A stretch of DNA of 64,000 nucleotides, taken from Streptomyces roseifaciens (GTDB lineage Bacteria > Actinomycetota > Actinomycetes > Streptomycetales > Streptomycetaceae). Both the position numbers and the translations under genes were made by a program. Location of the stretch: assembly GCF_001445655.1 (NCBI RefSeq), contig NZ_LNBE01000004.1:1984001-2048000 (forward strand). The letters run 5' to 3'. The notes beneath the pieces were generated by a model that worked only from the letters and a program-made list of their open reading frames with translations, did no database searches and was not told where the DNA came from. Of this stretch, positions 56,568-64,000 are shown in pieces. The stretch's first letter is position 1. Each line of letters opens with the position of its first letter.

Positions 56568-58373
56568 TTACTTGACGACCGTGATGCGGTCCGCCGCCGG
56601 CGGGGCCAGCGGGGCGCCCTTCGACGAGTGGGCCGTCAGGTACGCGTTGAAGACGTCCAGGTCGGACGCGCCGACGCGCTTGTCGGTGCCCTCCTTGAAG
56701 GCGGGGAAGCCGTCGCCGCCGCCCATCAGGAACTCGTTGCCCGCGACGCGGTAGGACTTCGCCGGGTCGACGGCGGTGCCGTTCAGCTTGACCGACGCGG
56801 CCGGGACGCGGTCGGCGCCCTTCTTCGTCAGGTCCAGGGTGTAGGTCAGGCCCTTGCTGATCTGCAGGATCTTCGGCTGAGCCTCGTTCGGGCCGCTGAC
56901 CTGCTGCTGGAGCGCCGCGATGACCTGCGCGCCGGTGAGGGTCTTCGTCTGCATCATGTTCGTGAACGGCTGGACGGTGAACGCCTCGCCGTACGTCACG
57001 ACGCCGTCGCCCTCGCCGCCCGACGCCTTGAAGGCGAGGTCGGAGCGGATGCCGCCGGGGTTCATGAAGGCGATCTGGGCGCCGCCCTTGTCCGCCGGGG
57101 ACAGGGCCTCCAGCTGGGCGTCGGCGATGACGTCGCCGAGCGGCTTCTCGTAGGCCTCGGAGCCGCGGCCGTTGATGTCGGCGGTGATGTAGCCGACGGG
57201 CTTGTTGGCCACCGGAGCCGCCAGGGTCTTCCAGCGGTCGATGAGCTTGGTCATGTCCGCGGCCTTGGGCTGCTCGCGGTTCACGACGTGGTTCTTCGCG
57301 CTCGGGCTCTTGACCGTCGTGCGGACGATGTCCTTGGTCCGGCGGTCGTACGTCAGCGTCGTGTCGGTGAACACGCGGCCGAAGGAGGCGGCCGAGGTCA
57401 CCGTGCGCGGGGCGCCCGACGGGTCGGGGATCGTGCAGGCGTAGGCCTGGTGGGTGTGGCCCGTGACCAGGGCGTCCACCTTCGGCGTGACCTTCTTCGC
57501 GATGTCCACGATCGCGCCGGAGATGCCGGCGCCCGCGCCCGGGGTGTCGCAGTCGTAGTTGTACGCGCCCGAGGCCGGCATGCCGCCCTCGTGGATGAGG
57601 GTGACGATCGACTTCACGCCCTGGCGGTCGAGCTCCTTGGCGTACTTGTTGATCGTCTCGACCTCGTCGGCGAACTTCAGGCCCTTGACGCCCTCGGCCG
57701 TGACGACGTCCGGGGTGCCCTCCAGGGTGAGGCCGATGATGCCGATCTTCACGCCCTTGTGCTTCCACACCGTGTAGGGCTTGAGGATCTGCTTGCCGGA
57801 CTTCTCGTCGGTGACGTTGGCCGCCAGGTAGGGGAAGTCGGCGCCCTTGAAGGTCTTGCCCTTCTCGAAGCAGCCCTCCTTCGGGTGGCAGCCGCCCTTC
57901 TGCATGCGCAGCAGCTCGGCACGGCCCTCGTCGAACTCGTGGTTGCCGACGGAGGTGGCGTCCAGCTTGATCCTGTTGAGCGCCTCGATGGTCGGCTCGT
58001 CGTGGAAGAGGCCGGTCATCAGCGGGCTCGCGCCGACCATGTCGCCGGCCGCCGCGGTGATCGAGTACTCGTGGCCCTTGCGGGCGGAGCGCAGCGAGTT
58101 GGCGAGGTACTCGATGCCGCCGGCGGGTATGGCCTTCGTCGTGCCGTCCGGCTGGGCCTCCGTCACGGTGCCCGAGGAGCCCTGCGGCGGCTCCAGGTTG
58201 CCGTGGAGGTCGTTGAAGGAGAGCAGCTGTACGTCGACGGTGCGGCCCGTACGGCCGTAGGAGAGGGCGTCGGCCGGGGCGGCCGTGGCCAGGACACCGG
58301 CGGTGGCGGCGAGCGCGGCTGCGGTCGCGGTCAGCCGTCTCGCCAGGCGCTTGCGTGGCGGCGTCGCGTGCAT
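56568..58373 (-). CDS. Secreted 5'-nucleotidase / 2',3'-cyclic phosphodiesterase-like metallophosphoesterase
   Basis: The 601-residue protein has a signal peptide (about 8-38), a calcineurin-like phosphoesterase domain (about 45-330) with metal motifs NDLHGN, GDMVGASP, GNHEFDEG and GHTHQAY, and a C-terminal 5'-nucleotidase domain (about 365-570; NPGGIRSDL and GGGDGFPAF for substrate stacking). It should release phosphate from extracellular nucleotides. ATG 58373 has AAGGGG at 5 nt; an ATG six codons earlier overlaps that site. It lies beside mshD, as in S. coelicolor. I saw no clear PHO box in 58374-58505. Confidence 0.93.
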   Translation of the reverse strand: MHATPPRKRLARRLTATAAALAATAGVLATAAPADALSYGRTGRTVDVQLLSFNDLHGNLEPPQGSSGTVTEAQPDGTTKAIPAGGIEYLANSLRSARKGHEYSITAAAGDMVGASPLMTGLFHDEPTIEALNRIKLDATSVGNHEFDEGRAELLRMQKGGCHPKEGCFEKGKTFKGADFPYLAANVTDEKSGKQILKPYTVWKHKGVKIGIIGLTLEGTPDVVTAEGVKGLKFADEVETINKYAKELDRQGVKSIVTLIHEGGMPASGAYNYDCDTPGAGAGISGAIVDIAKKVTPKVDALVTGHTHQAYACTIPDPSGAPRTVTSAASFGRVFTDTTLTYDRRTKDIVRTTVKSPSAKNHVVNREQPKAADMTKLIDRWKTLAAPVANKPVGYITADINGRGSEAYEKPLGDVIADAQLEALSPADKGGAQIAFMNPGGIRSDLAFKASGGEGDGVVTYGEAFTVQPFTNMMQTKTLTGAQVIAALQQQVSGPNEAQPKILQISKGLTYTLDLTKKGADRVPAASVKLNGTAVDPAKSYRVAGNEFLMGGGDGFPAFKEGTDKRVGASDLDVFNAYLTAHSSKGAPLAPPAADRITVVK

Positions 58374-58505
58374 GTGTTCCCCTTTATGCATGTTTGCGAG
58401 TGAGAGGTGGGTGGAATGGTCTGCGGCAGCCTAGATCAACCCGCGTAGAACGTCAGCAGGGTTGGCTGTGACGATTCGGCGTCACCCGCGTCGTAGGCTC
58501 GCACC

Positions 58506-59429
58506 ATGAGCGACGTCACGAACAACGCGAACGGTCAGCGGTCGGTCGAGGTGCTGGAGGAACTCCCGCCCGAGGTGGCGCAGGACGTGCTGCGGCTGGT
58601 GACGGAGGCCGCGGCGGTCGACGGGCAGCCGGCCGTCTCCGAACAGGGACGGCTGCAGCTGAAGGGCCGGCGGCCGGGCGTGCGGCACGTGCTGCTCCGC
58701 ACGGACGACGGGGAGCTCGTGGGCTACGGGCAGCTGGAGGACAGCGACCCCGTCGAGGCGCCCGCCGGCGAGCTCGTGGTCCACCCCTCCTTCCGGGGGC
58801 GCGGGCACGGGCGGGCGCTCGGCTCGGCGCTGCTGCACGAGTCCGGCAAGCGGCTGCGGATCTGGGCGCACGGCGGCCACCCGGCGGCGCGGCACCTGGC
58901 GCAGGTGCTCGGCCTGAGCCTCTTCCGCGAACTCCGCCAGATGCGGCGCCCCCTGCACGACCTCGGCCTCGCCGAGCCGGTGCTGCCCCCCGGGGTGACC
59001 GTCCGGACGTTCCGGCCGGGCCAGGACGACGCGGAGTGGCTCGCGGTGAACGCGGCGGCCTTCGCCCACCACCCCGAGCAGGGCTCGCTCGGCCGGCGCG
59101 ACCTCGACGACCGCAAGTCCGCGGACTGGTTCGACCCCAAGGGGTTCTTCCTCGCCGAGAAGGACGGCCGCATCGTCGCCTTCCACTGGACGAAGGTCCA
59201 CGCCGAGGAGGGCCTCGGCGAGGTCTACGTCCTCGGCGTGGCCCCGGGCGCCCAGGGCGGCGGCCTCGGCAAGTCCCTCACCGCCATCGGCCTCCGCCAC
59301 CTGGCCGCCCAGGGCCTCCCCACGGCCATGCTCTACGTGGACGCCGACAACGCGGCCGCAGTGGCGGTCTACGAGGGCCTCGGCTTCCAGATCCACGAAA
59401 CGGACTTGATGTACCGGACGGAGAGCTAG
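58506..59429 (+). CDS. mshD: Mycothiol synthase
   Basis: The 307-residue protein has two GNAT domains: a degenerate N-terminal one (about 15-140; VHPSFRGRGHGRALG) and an active C-terminal one (about 155-305; GVAPGAQGGGLGKSL and YVDADNAAAVAVYEGLGF), the hallmark of MshD. It transfers acetyl to Cys-GlcN-Ins in the last step of mycothiol synthesis. ATG 58506 is preceded by TAGGCT ending six bases upstream, so the gene is probably leaderless. Its TAG stop overlaps the stop of the convergent gene within the tetranucleotide CTAG. Confidence 0.95.
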   Translation: MSDVTNNANGQRSVEVLEELPPEVAQDVLRLVTEAAAVDGQPAVSEQGRLQLKGRRPGVRHVLLRTDDGELVGYGQLEDSDPVEAPAGELVVHPSFRGRGHGRALGSALLHESGKRLRIWAHGGHPAARHLAQVLGLSLFRELRQMRRPLHDLGLAEPVLPPGVTVRTFRPGQDDAEWLAVNAAAFAHHPEQGSLGRRDLDDRKSADWFDPKGFFLAEKDGRIVAFHWTKVHAEEGLGEVYVLGVAPGAQGGGLGKSLTAIGLRHLAAQGLPTAMLYVDADNAAAVAVYEGLGFQIHETDLMYRTES

Positions 59430-59725
59430 GGGGTCCCGGCGGCGCGGGCGGCTTCCAGGGCCTCGCGGAGCTCGGCGGCGCCGTCCTCGCCGAGCGGAAG
59501 CAGCCACCACATGGCATGTTCCGCGCCGCCCATCAGGTAGGGGCCGATGTGGCGCCCCCGGGCCCTGAGCCCGGTGACGGCGGCGGTCGCCGGAGTGAAG
59601 TCGATCCGCACGAGCCTCCACTCCCGCCCGACCAGCAGGGGAGCCGTCTCACCGGCCGCCCAGAGGGCGAGGGTGGTGGCAGGGTCGTACGACGCACGGG
59701 ACAGCCACCGGGAGACGGCGGTCAT
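59426..59725 (-). CDS. Hypothetical protein (99 aa)
   Basis: The product is a small alpha/beta protein with Trp-rich motifs (RWLSRASYDPATTLALW, GPYLMGGAEHAMWWLLPLG) and no signal or membrane segment. ATG 59725 has GGGGG at 7 nt; an in-frame ATG at 59791 is possible. The pattern faintly recalls small proteins encoded near Streptomyces primase-polymerase genes, but I cannot assign a family. It is convergent with mshD, overlapping by 4 nt. Confidence 0.6.
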   Translation of the reverse strand: MTAVSRWLSRASYDPATTLALWAAGETAPLLVGREWRLVRIDFTPATAAVTGLRARGRHIGPYLMGGAEHAMWWLLPLGEDGAAELREALEAARAAGTP

Positions 59726-59928
59726 GGGGTCGCCCCCGTTGTGCCGGTGAGAGGCGGACGGGGTGGGCTCTTCGGCGACCGGAGTTCTCATGTCAACAGA
59801 ACATCGCTTGGCGCGGCCGTGGACCAGGCCGGATCCGCGGACGCCCGGGCGGACATATCGCAGGACATTTCCCAGTGGCGCAGCGGTCAGCGGGCTACCG
59901 TGAGCAGCAACGCACCGGGGAGGCGGCC

Positions 59929-60470
59929 ATGGCGGACATGCCGGGGAATCCGTTGTTCGTACGGGCCCGAGTTGCTCAGGGGTTGCACACGCAGGAGGAG
60001 TTCGCCGAGGCGTTCGAGGGCATGGCTCGCGAGCTGGGCTTCAAGCTGGCGGTCTCGGTCCGGCGGGCCCGCCGCACGATGGTCCTGTGAAGAGACGCGA
60101 CTTCGTGACCTGCTCGCTTGCCGCGGTCGGTGCGGTGAGTGTTCCGTCCTCTCCCGACGAGGTCCTCGCCCGGACCAGGGCCGATCCATTGGACCGGTTG
60201 CGGACCGTCCTGACAGGCGCCGCGGGCTGCCGGGCAGAGCTCAGCACCACCGAGGCTCTGGCGCGGGCATCTGCTTCGGCAAAGCGGCAGATTCAGCGGT
60301 GCCGCTATTCCACCGTGGCCAGGAGCCTGCCGGACCTGCAGGAGGCTCCGGAGGAGGTACGGTCCCGCCCCGTGGTCCGGGGGCTGATCGGAGAATTGCT
60401 GATGCGGGATCGAGGTGGCCGGGTGCCCGTGCTGCGGTCCCTGGCGTCGAGGGCGCAGGTGGCGGTATGA
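59929..60470 (+). pseudogene. Decayed XRE-type regulator (two out-of-frame fragments)
   Basis: Frame 1 (59929-60090, GGGGAGG ribosome-binding site) encodes NPLFVRARVAQGLHTQEEFA...LAVSVRRARR, the start of a Streptomyces XRE-like family whose intact members continue with a Trp-rich PPWP segment; here it stops at residue 53. Frame 2 (60087-60470) starts GTGAAGAGACGCGACTTC (KRRDFVTCSLAAVGA), which resembles the mid-protein RRDF element of the same family, and ends in a shortened tail. The two overlap as GTGA, so an internal deletion or frameshift is likely. They could still be translated as two coupled peptides. The flavoprotein gene follows by ATGA overlap. Confidence 0.6.
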
Positions 60471-61021
60471 GCACGGGCCCATGCCGGGTGCTGTACCTGA
60501 TCATCTGTGCGGCGGGCCCCGCCGTGGACGCCGTGCGCTTGGTGGTCGCAGCGAAGGCCCGCGGCTGGGACGTGTGCGTGATCGCCACCCCGGCCGCCGC
60601 CGACGGTGACTTCGTCGACCGGCCCGCTCTGGAGGCCGCGTCGGGCCGGCCGGTGCGGAGCGCTTGGCGCCGATCCGGAGAGGAGAAGCGCAACCCTCCG
60701 GCGGACGCCGTCGTCGTAGCGCCGATGACGATGAACACCGCCAACAAATGGGCTGCCGGTATCGCCGACACGTACGCCCTCGGCTTGGTCGCCGAGGCCG
60801 TCGGGCTGGGGTTGCCCGTGGTCGCCCTTCCCTTCTGGTCGACGGCCCTGGATTCCCACCCCGCCACGCGACGTGCCGTGGAAACGCTGCGAGGCACTGG
60901 CGTCCGAGCGCTGTACGGAGAAGGGGAATGGACGCCCCACGTACCGGGCACGGGTGATGAACGGCGCCCGTCGTATCCGTGGAACCTCGCACTGGATGCC
61001 GTGGAGGGTCTGGTGACCTGA
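60467..61021 (+). CDS. Flavoprotein (PPC decarboxylase-like fold)
   Basis: The 184-residue protein matches the HFCD flavoprotein family: VLYLIICAAGPAVDAVRLV at the N-terminus, a VVVAPMTMNTANKWAAGIAD motif corresponding to the PASANT/PxMNxxMW FMN-binding region, and LPFWSTALDSHP. Many Streptomyces carry this protein directly after an XRE regulator; here it overlaps the decayed regulator by 4 nt. Substrate is unknown; a role in coenzyme A synthesis is unlikely because the synthase half is missing. Confidence 0.82.
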   Translation: MSTGPCRVLYLIICAAGPAVDAVRLVVAAKARGWDVCVIATPAAADGDFVDRPALEAASGRPVRSAWRRSGEEKRNPPADAVVVAPMTMNTANKWAAGIADTYALGLVAEAVGLGLPVVALPFWSTALDSHPATRRAVETLRGTGVRALYGEGEWTPHVPGTGDERRPSYPWNLALDAVEGLVT

Positions 61022-61215
61022 CCGCAGTTGCGGGCTGGGGGCAGGGCACGCCGGCCTGGATCGGCGGGATGGCAGCGTAGAGCACGGGAGCAGGCGAGCC
61101 AGCCGATAAGTTGCGCGATTCACCCCGTGGGGAAGGGACTTGGATCGCGTGGTGTGCCCGCCTGCGTCATCGGGCTACGGTGCGCGCATCGGGTTGCTTC
61201 GTACGGAAACGAGGC

Positions 61216-61252
61216 GACCCCCGGCGGTGCAGCAACACCGGGCCCGGGGGTC
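61216..61252 (+). promoter_or_regulatory. Structured leader hairpin with GC bulge
   Basis: GACCCCCGG (61216-61224) pairs with CCGGGGGTC (61244-61252); above a GGC bulge, CGGTG pairs with CACCG around loop CAGCAA. It ends 11 nt before AAGGAG (61263-61268) and lies in the leader of the HTH gene. The gap 61022-61283 has no other gene. I recall similar leaders before homologues of this gene, which would make it a conserved RNA element. Confidence 0.5.
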
Positions 61253-61283
61253 TGCACCCGCAAGGAGAAAGCCCTCCTCAGGA

Positions 61284-62252
61284 ATGCTCAGGCATGCTAT
61301 CCCTCCTGCGTCCTTCTTCACGCAGGTCTCCAATGAGATTCTTCGCCACCCGCGTCTGTCATCCGACGCCGTCCGTCTGCTGACCTGGCAGCTATCGCTT
61401 CCGGACGGTGCGAACGAAGCACTGTCGAAGACGGCGGAGCGGGCAGGGATCAAGAAAGTTGCGTTCATTCGGGCGAAGCGTCAACTCCTTGCCGAGGGCT
61501 ACCTGCACGAGTGGCGGCGTCAGGGCCGGACCGGACGGTGGGCGACGACCCAGCTGGTCTCCAGCGTGCCTCTGTCCGCGACGGAGGCGATCGCTGTGTG
61601 GGACGGCCGTGTGCCGGACGGGCGGCCGACGGACGGGATTCCGGCCGCCGGTGAGCCGACAGGTCGGCCCGTCGGCCGTCTCCCCAAAGACAACAACGGT
61701 GAGAACAACCTCCACCCTCCCTCCCCGGCCGCCGAGGCACTGCCTGAGCCACCTGCCTCCCTGGTCGAACGCGGGGCTCAGGCGCTGGCAGTGGTATCCC
61801 GTAGTGAGCGGCGGCTGCGTCTGTCGGCGCCGGACGTGGCCAGGCTGGCACCACTGGCTGGGGAGTGGTTCCTGCGGGGCGCGCCGATGGCGGCCTTCCG
61901 CGAGGCACTGACCGCCCATCTCCCGGGGGTCGTCCACCACCCGGCGGGCCTGGTCCGGGACCGGTTGCTCCGTAAGATGCCGCTGGTCCCCACCTTCGCA
62001 GAGCAGCGAGCGTCGGAGCCCCAAGGCGTGCCCGGCGGTGCGGTGTCCTCCCGTGTGGCCGATATGAGGGAATGCAGGGGGGACCACGTCCAGCCACGGC
62101 TGTTCCGGCCGGTGGCGGAGGAGGAGCTGTGCCGGGAATGCTGCCGGGCCGCGGCCGGTGCCCGTGACTCTGTGTCTGTCCCCGGCTCGGTGTCGGCGGC
62201 ATTCAGGGGAGCGGGCGCGGTCCGGGCAGCCTTGCGAGGCGAGGCGGGGTGA
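61284..62252 (+). CDS. Streptomyces helix-turn-helix protein of unknown role
   Basis: The 322-residue protein has an N-terminal winged helix (about 10-95; SFFTQVSNEILRHPRLSSDAV..., AERAGIKKVAFIRAKRQLLAEGY), a linker rich in Pro and Gly, a second helical domain (about 165-245; RLSAPDVARLAPLAGEWFL) and a Cys-containing C-terminus (CRECCRAAA). It fits a widespread Streptomyces family resembling plasmid replication or transfer regulators. ATG 61284 is chosen because the conserved region begins just after; the AAGGAG is 15 nt away, so the start is uncertain. Confidence 0.72.
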   Translation: MLRHAIPPASFFTQVSNEILRHPRLSSDAVRLLTWQLSLPDGANEALSKTAERAGIKKVAFIRAKRQLLAEGYLHEWRRQGRTGRWATTQLVSSVPLSATEAIAVWDGRVPDGRPTDGIPAAGEPTGRPVGRLPKDNNGENNLHPPSPAAEALPEPPASLVERGAQALAVVSRSERRLRLSAPDVARLAPLAGEWFLRGAPMAAFREALTAHLPGVVHHPAGLVRDRLLRKMPLVPTFAEQRASEPQGVPGGAVSSRVADMRECRGDHVQPRLFRPVAEEELCRECCRAAAGARDSVSVPGSVSAAFRGAGAVRAALRGEAG

Positions 62253-62290
62253 CGGTGTTGACCGCCTCGCCCTGGGCGGGGACGTCCGCC

Positions 62291-64000
62291 TCACGGGGCG
62301 GCCGGGAAGTCCTCCTTCTTCGCCAGGGCGCTGGGCCACCAGATGTGGCGGCCCACGTCCAGGTTGAGGGCCGTGACCATGACCGAGCGGACGATGAAGG
62401 TGTCCAGGAGGATGCCGAAGGCCACGGCGAAGCCCAGTTCGGCGAATTGGGTCAGGGGGAGGGTGCCCAGGACGGCGAAGGTGCCGGCCAGGACCACGCC
62501 TGCGGAGGTGATGACGCCGCCGGTTGCGGCCAGGCCGGTGAGGGTGGCCGGGCGGGTGCCGTGTTTGAGGGCCTCTTCCCGGATGCGGGTCATGAGGAAG
62601 ATGTTGTAGTCGATGCCGAGCGCGATCAGGAAGACGAACACGTAGAGCGGGAAGGAGTTGTCCTCCGCCCCGAAGCCGAAGACGTGGCGGAAGACCAGGG
62701 CGCTGACGCCGATCGTGGTGGCGCAGGAGAGCACGACGGTGGCGATGAGCAGCAGCGATGCCACGACGGCGCGCAGCAGCAGCACCAGGATCACCAGGAC
62801 GACCAGGAGCACGATGGGGGCGATCAGGGCGCGGTCGTCCTTGGTGGCCTGTTTGACGTCGAGGTTCAGCGCGGTGTTCCCGCCGACCCGGGCCTGTGCC
62901 CCGGGGACGGCGTGGAGTTCCGTGCGGGCCCGTTCGACCGTGCGGAACGCGGCCTTGCTGTCGGGCGCGTCGGTGAGGGTGGCGTAGAGCAGGGCGTCGC
63001 CGCCCTTGGTCATGGGCGGGCCCACCGACCCGCGGTCGATGCCGGGTACGGACATCAGGGCGGTGCGCACGGCCTCCGCCCGGTCGGCCTTGGCGGTGAC
63101 GAAGACGGGGCTGCCGAGGCCCGCGTCGAAGTGCCGGTCGATGACCTTCTCCCCGGCGACCGAGTCCTGGTGCGTGGTGAACGCCTGCTGGTCGGTCAGG
63201 CCGTGGGAGTTCAGCTGCACCATGCCGGCGGCGGCCGCGGCCAGGATCAGGGCGGTCACGACCCAGGTCGTCCGGGGCCTGCGGGCGATGCGGTTGCCGA
63301 CGGCGAGCCAGCGGCCGGTGTCGACGGTGTTCCCGGAGCCGTACTCCGGTTTGGCCGGCCAGAAGATCCACCGGCCCACCGCGACCATCAGCGCGGGGAA
63401 GAGCGTGAGCATCACCGCGGCGCCGACGACGATGCCGACCGCGAAGACCGGGCCGAGCCCCCGCGTGGAGTTCATGTCGGCCAGCATCAGGCAGATCATG
63501 CCGACCGCGACCGTCGCGGCGCTGGCGATGACGGCCGGGCCCGAGCGGCGCAGGGCCTCCTCCATGGCCGCGTGCCGGTCCTCGTGCCGGCGCAGCTCCT
63601 CGCGGTAGCGGGCGATGAGCAGCAGCGAATAGTCGGTGGTCGCGCCGAAGACGAGGATGGTCAGGATGCCCGCGCCGTCGGCACTGACCGTCAGCCCCCC
63701 GTGCTTGGCGAGGAAGTAGATGACCGCTTCGGCGATCTGGAGCGACACCCCGGCACAGATGATGGGCATCAGCCACAGCACGGGGCTGCGGTACGTGAAC
63801 AGCAGGATCACGATCACCACGAGCAGCGTGGCGGCCAGGAGCGTGGTGTCGATGCCGCTCACGGCCTTGCTGAGGTCACCGGTGTTGCCCGCGGGGCCCG
63901 CGATGTGGACCGCCATGCCCTGGGCGCCGTCCCGTGCGGTCCTGCGCATCTCCTTGACGCGGTCGCCGACCTTGCTGAAGTAGTCGGGCCCCAGGTTCAG
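62291..64000 (-). CDS. MMPL-family (RND-like) transporter, N-terminus outside window
   Basis: The frame is open to base 64000 on the minus strand, so the protein lacks its N-terminal part here. The visible about 569 residues include two membrane blocks (five helices at about residues 50-200, again at about 385-545) around an outer domain, and the MMPL motifs GATTDYSLLLIARYREELRR and GIDYNIFLMTRIREE with the Asp-Tyr pairs that carry protons. Members export lipids, siderophores or drugs. It is transcribed toward the accessory genes. No partner gene is visible. Confidence 0.9.
   Translation of the reverse strand: MNLGPDYFSKVGDRVKEMRRTARDGAQGMAVHIAGPAGNTGDLSKAVSGIDTTLLAATLLVVIVILLFTYRSPVLWLMPIICAGVSLQIAEAVIYFLAKHGGLTVSADGAGILTILVFGATTDYSLLLIARYREELRRHEDRHAAMEEALRRSGPAVIASAATVAVGMICLMLADMNSTRGLGPVFAVGIVVGAAVMLTLFPALMVAVGRWIFWPAKPEYGSGNTVDTGRWLAVGNRIARRPRTTWVVTALILAAAAAGMVQLNSHGLTDQQAFTTHQDSVAGEKVIDRHFDAGLGSPVFVTAKADRAEAVRTALMSVPGIDRGSVGPPMTKGGDALLYATLTDAPDSKAAFRTVERARTELHAVPGAQARVGGNTALNLDVKQATKDDRALIAPIVLLVVLVILVLLLRAVVASLLLIATVVLSCATTIGVSALVFRHVFGFGAEDNSFPLYVFVFLIALGIDYNIFLMTRIREEALKHGTRPATLTGLAATGGVITSAGVVLAGTFAVLGTLPLTQFAELGFAVAFGILLDTFIVRSVMVTALNLDVGRHIWWPSALAKKEDFPAAP

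Noticed and set aside
58374..58505. PHO box upstream of the 5'-nucleotidase
   Set aside because: No GTTCACC direct repeats in 11-nt register could be found on either strand, so PhoP control of this gene is not claimed.
1..64000. CRISPR arrays, insertion sequences, prophage or integrase genes
   Set aside because: No regularly spaced repeats, transposase or integrase motifs were seen. Short tandem repeats at 26087, 34259, 41160, 48687 and 50990 are two- to four-unit repeats only.

Overview
The window is high-GC actinobacterial DNA that looks like the chromosome of a Streptomyces. Indicators are a pstSCAB operon behind 11-nt direct-repeat PHO boxes, GlnR, Nur, CsoR, an RsiG anti-sigma factor with both c-di-GMP-binding motif copies, mycothiol synthase, DUF397/XRE proteins, frequent GTG/TTG starts and leaderless genes. 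I saw no rRNA, tRNA, CRISPR array or insertion sequence. Most genes are core Streptomyces genes. From memory of S. coelicolor gene order, 1-18.2 kb runs in one direction (CsoR, Pit, pst) while 18.5-59.4 kb runs in reverse order (nur, cysA, glnR, htrA, mshD), which suggests an inversion between the two genomes.

Layout. 1-7.2 kb: end of a chromosomal conjugation/type IV secretion-like gene set (minus strand) with a Ser/Thr kinase and a bifunctional peptidoglycan hydrolase. 7.4-11.6 kb: PAP2 phosphatase, Tat-exported FAD oxidoreductase, a lipoprotein and small conserved proteins. 11.6-18.5 kb: copper sensor CsoR with its operator, low-affinity phosphate uptake (DUF47-Pit) and high-affinity PstSCAB with PHO boxes. 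18.5-30.3 kb: NlpC/P60 hydrolase, SpoIIE-type phosphatase, an XRE-HbhA pair with a 30-bp palindromic operator, an ECF41 sigma factor divergent from its likely SDR target, HxlR/FMN reductase, an Eis-like acetyltransferase, rsiG, dtd, ygfZ and nur. 30.3-33.5 kb: vitamin B12-type ABC importer under a cobalamin riboswitch. 33.5-39.3 kb: a sulfur-related region (nitrobindin-like, DsrE, SseC, CysA with a cysteine-containing leader peptide, MoaD-like). 39.3-43.2 kb: heterodimeric ABC exporter. 43.4-46.4 kb: hydrolase, glnR with an unusual leader, and a LacI regulator.

46.4-51.0 kb is the most unusual part. It is a compact accessory cassette lying between the LacI gene and the htrA/two-component block. 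It encodes two short secreted peptides that each carry a Cys-x-x-Cys motif close to the C-terminus, a stand-alone LuxR helix-turn-helix protein, a larger LuxR-type regulator, two tandem JmjC/cupin oxygenases with intact metal-binding residues, and a third, shorter cupin-like protein that has lost those residues. One peptide gene is bracketed by two strong hairpins. This reads as a candidate peptide-modification (RiPP-like) system whose enzymes are JmjC hydroxylases; the product and chemistry are unknown.

51.1-59.4 kb: PDZ-less HtrA protease with an MprAB-like two-component system, an orphan TetR-type palindrome, a degenerate HATPase protein divergent from an XRE regulator, a YidB-like protein, a secreted 5'-nucleotidase and mshD. 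59.4-62.3 kb: accessory genes including a decayed XRE regulator, a flavoprotein and a structured-leader HTH protein. 62.3-64 kb: the 3' part of an MMPL transporter gene that leaves the window.
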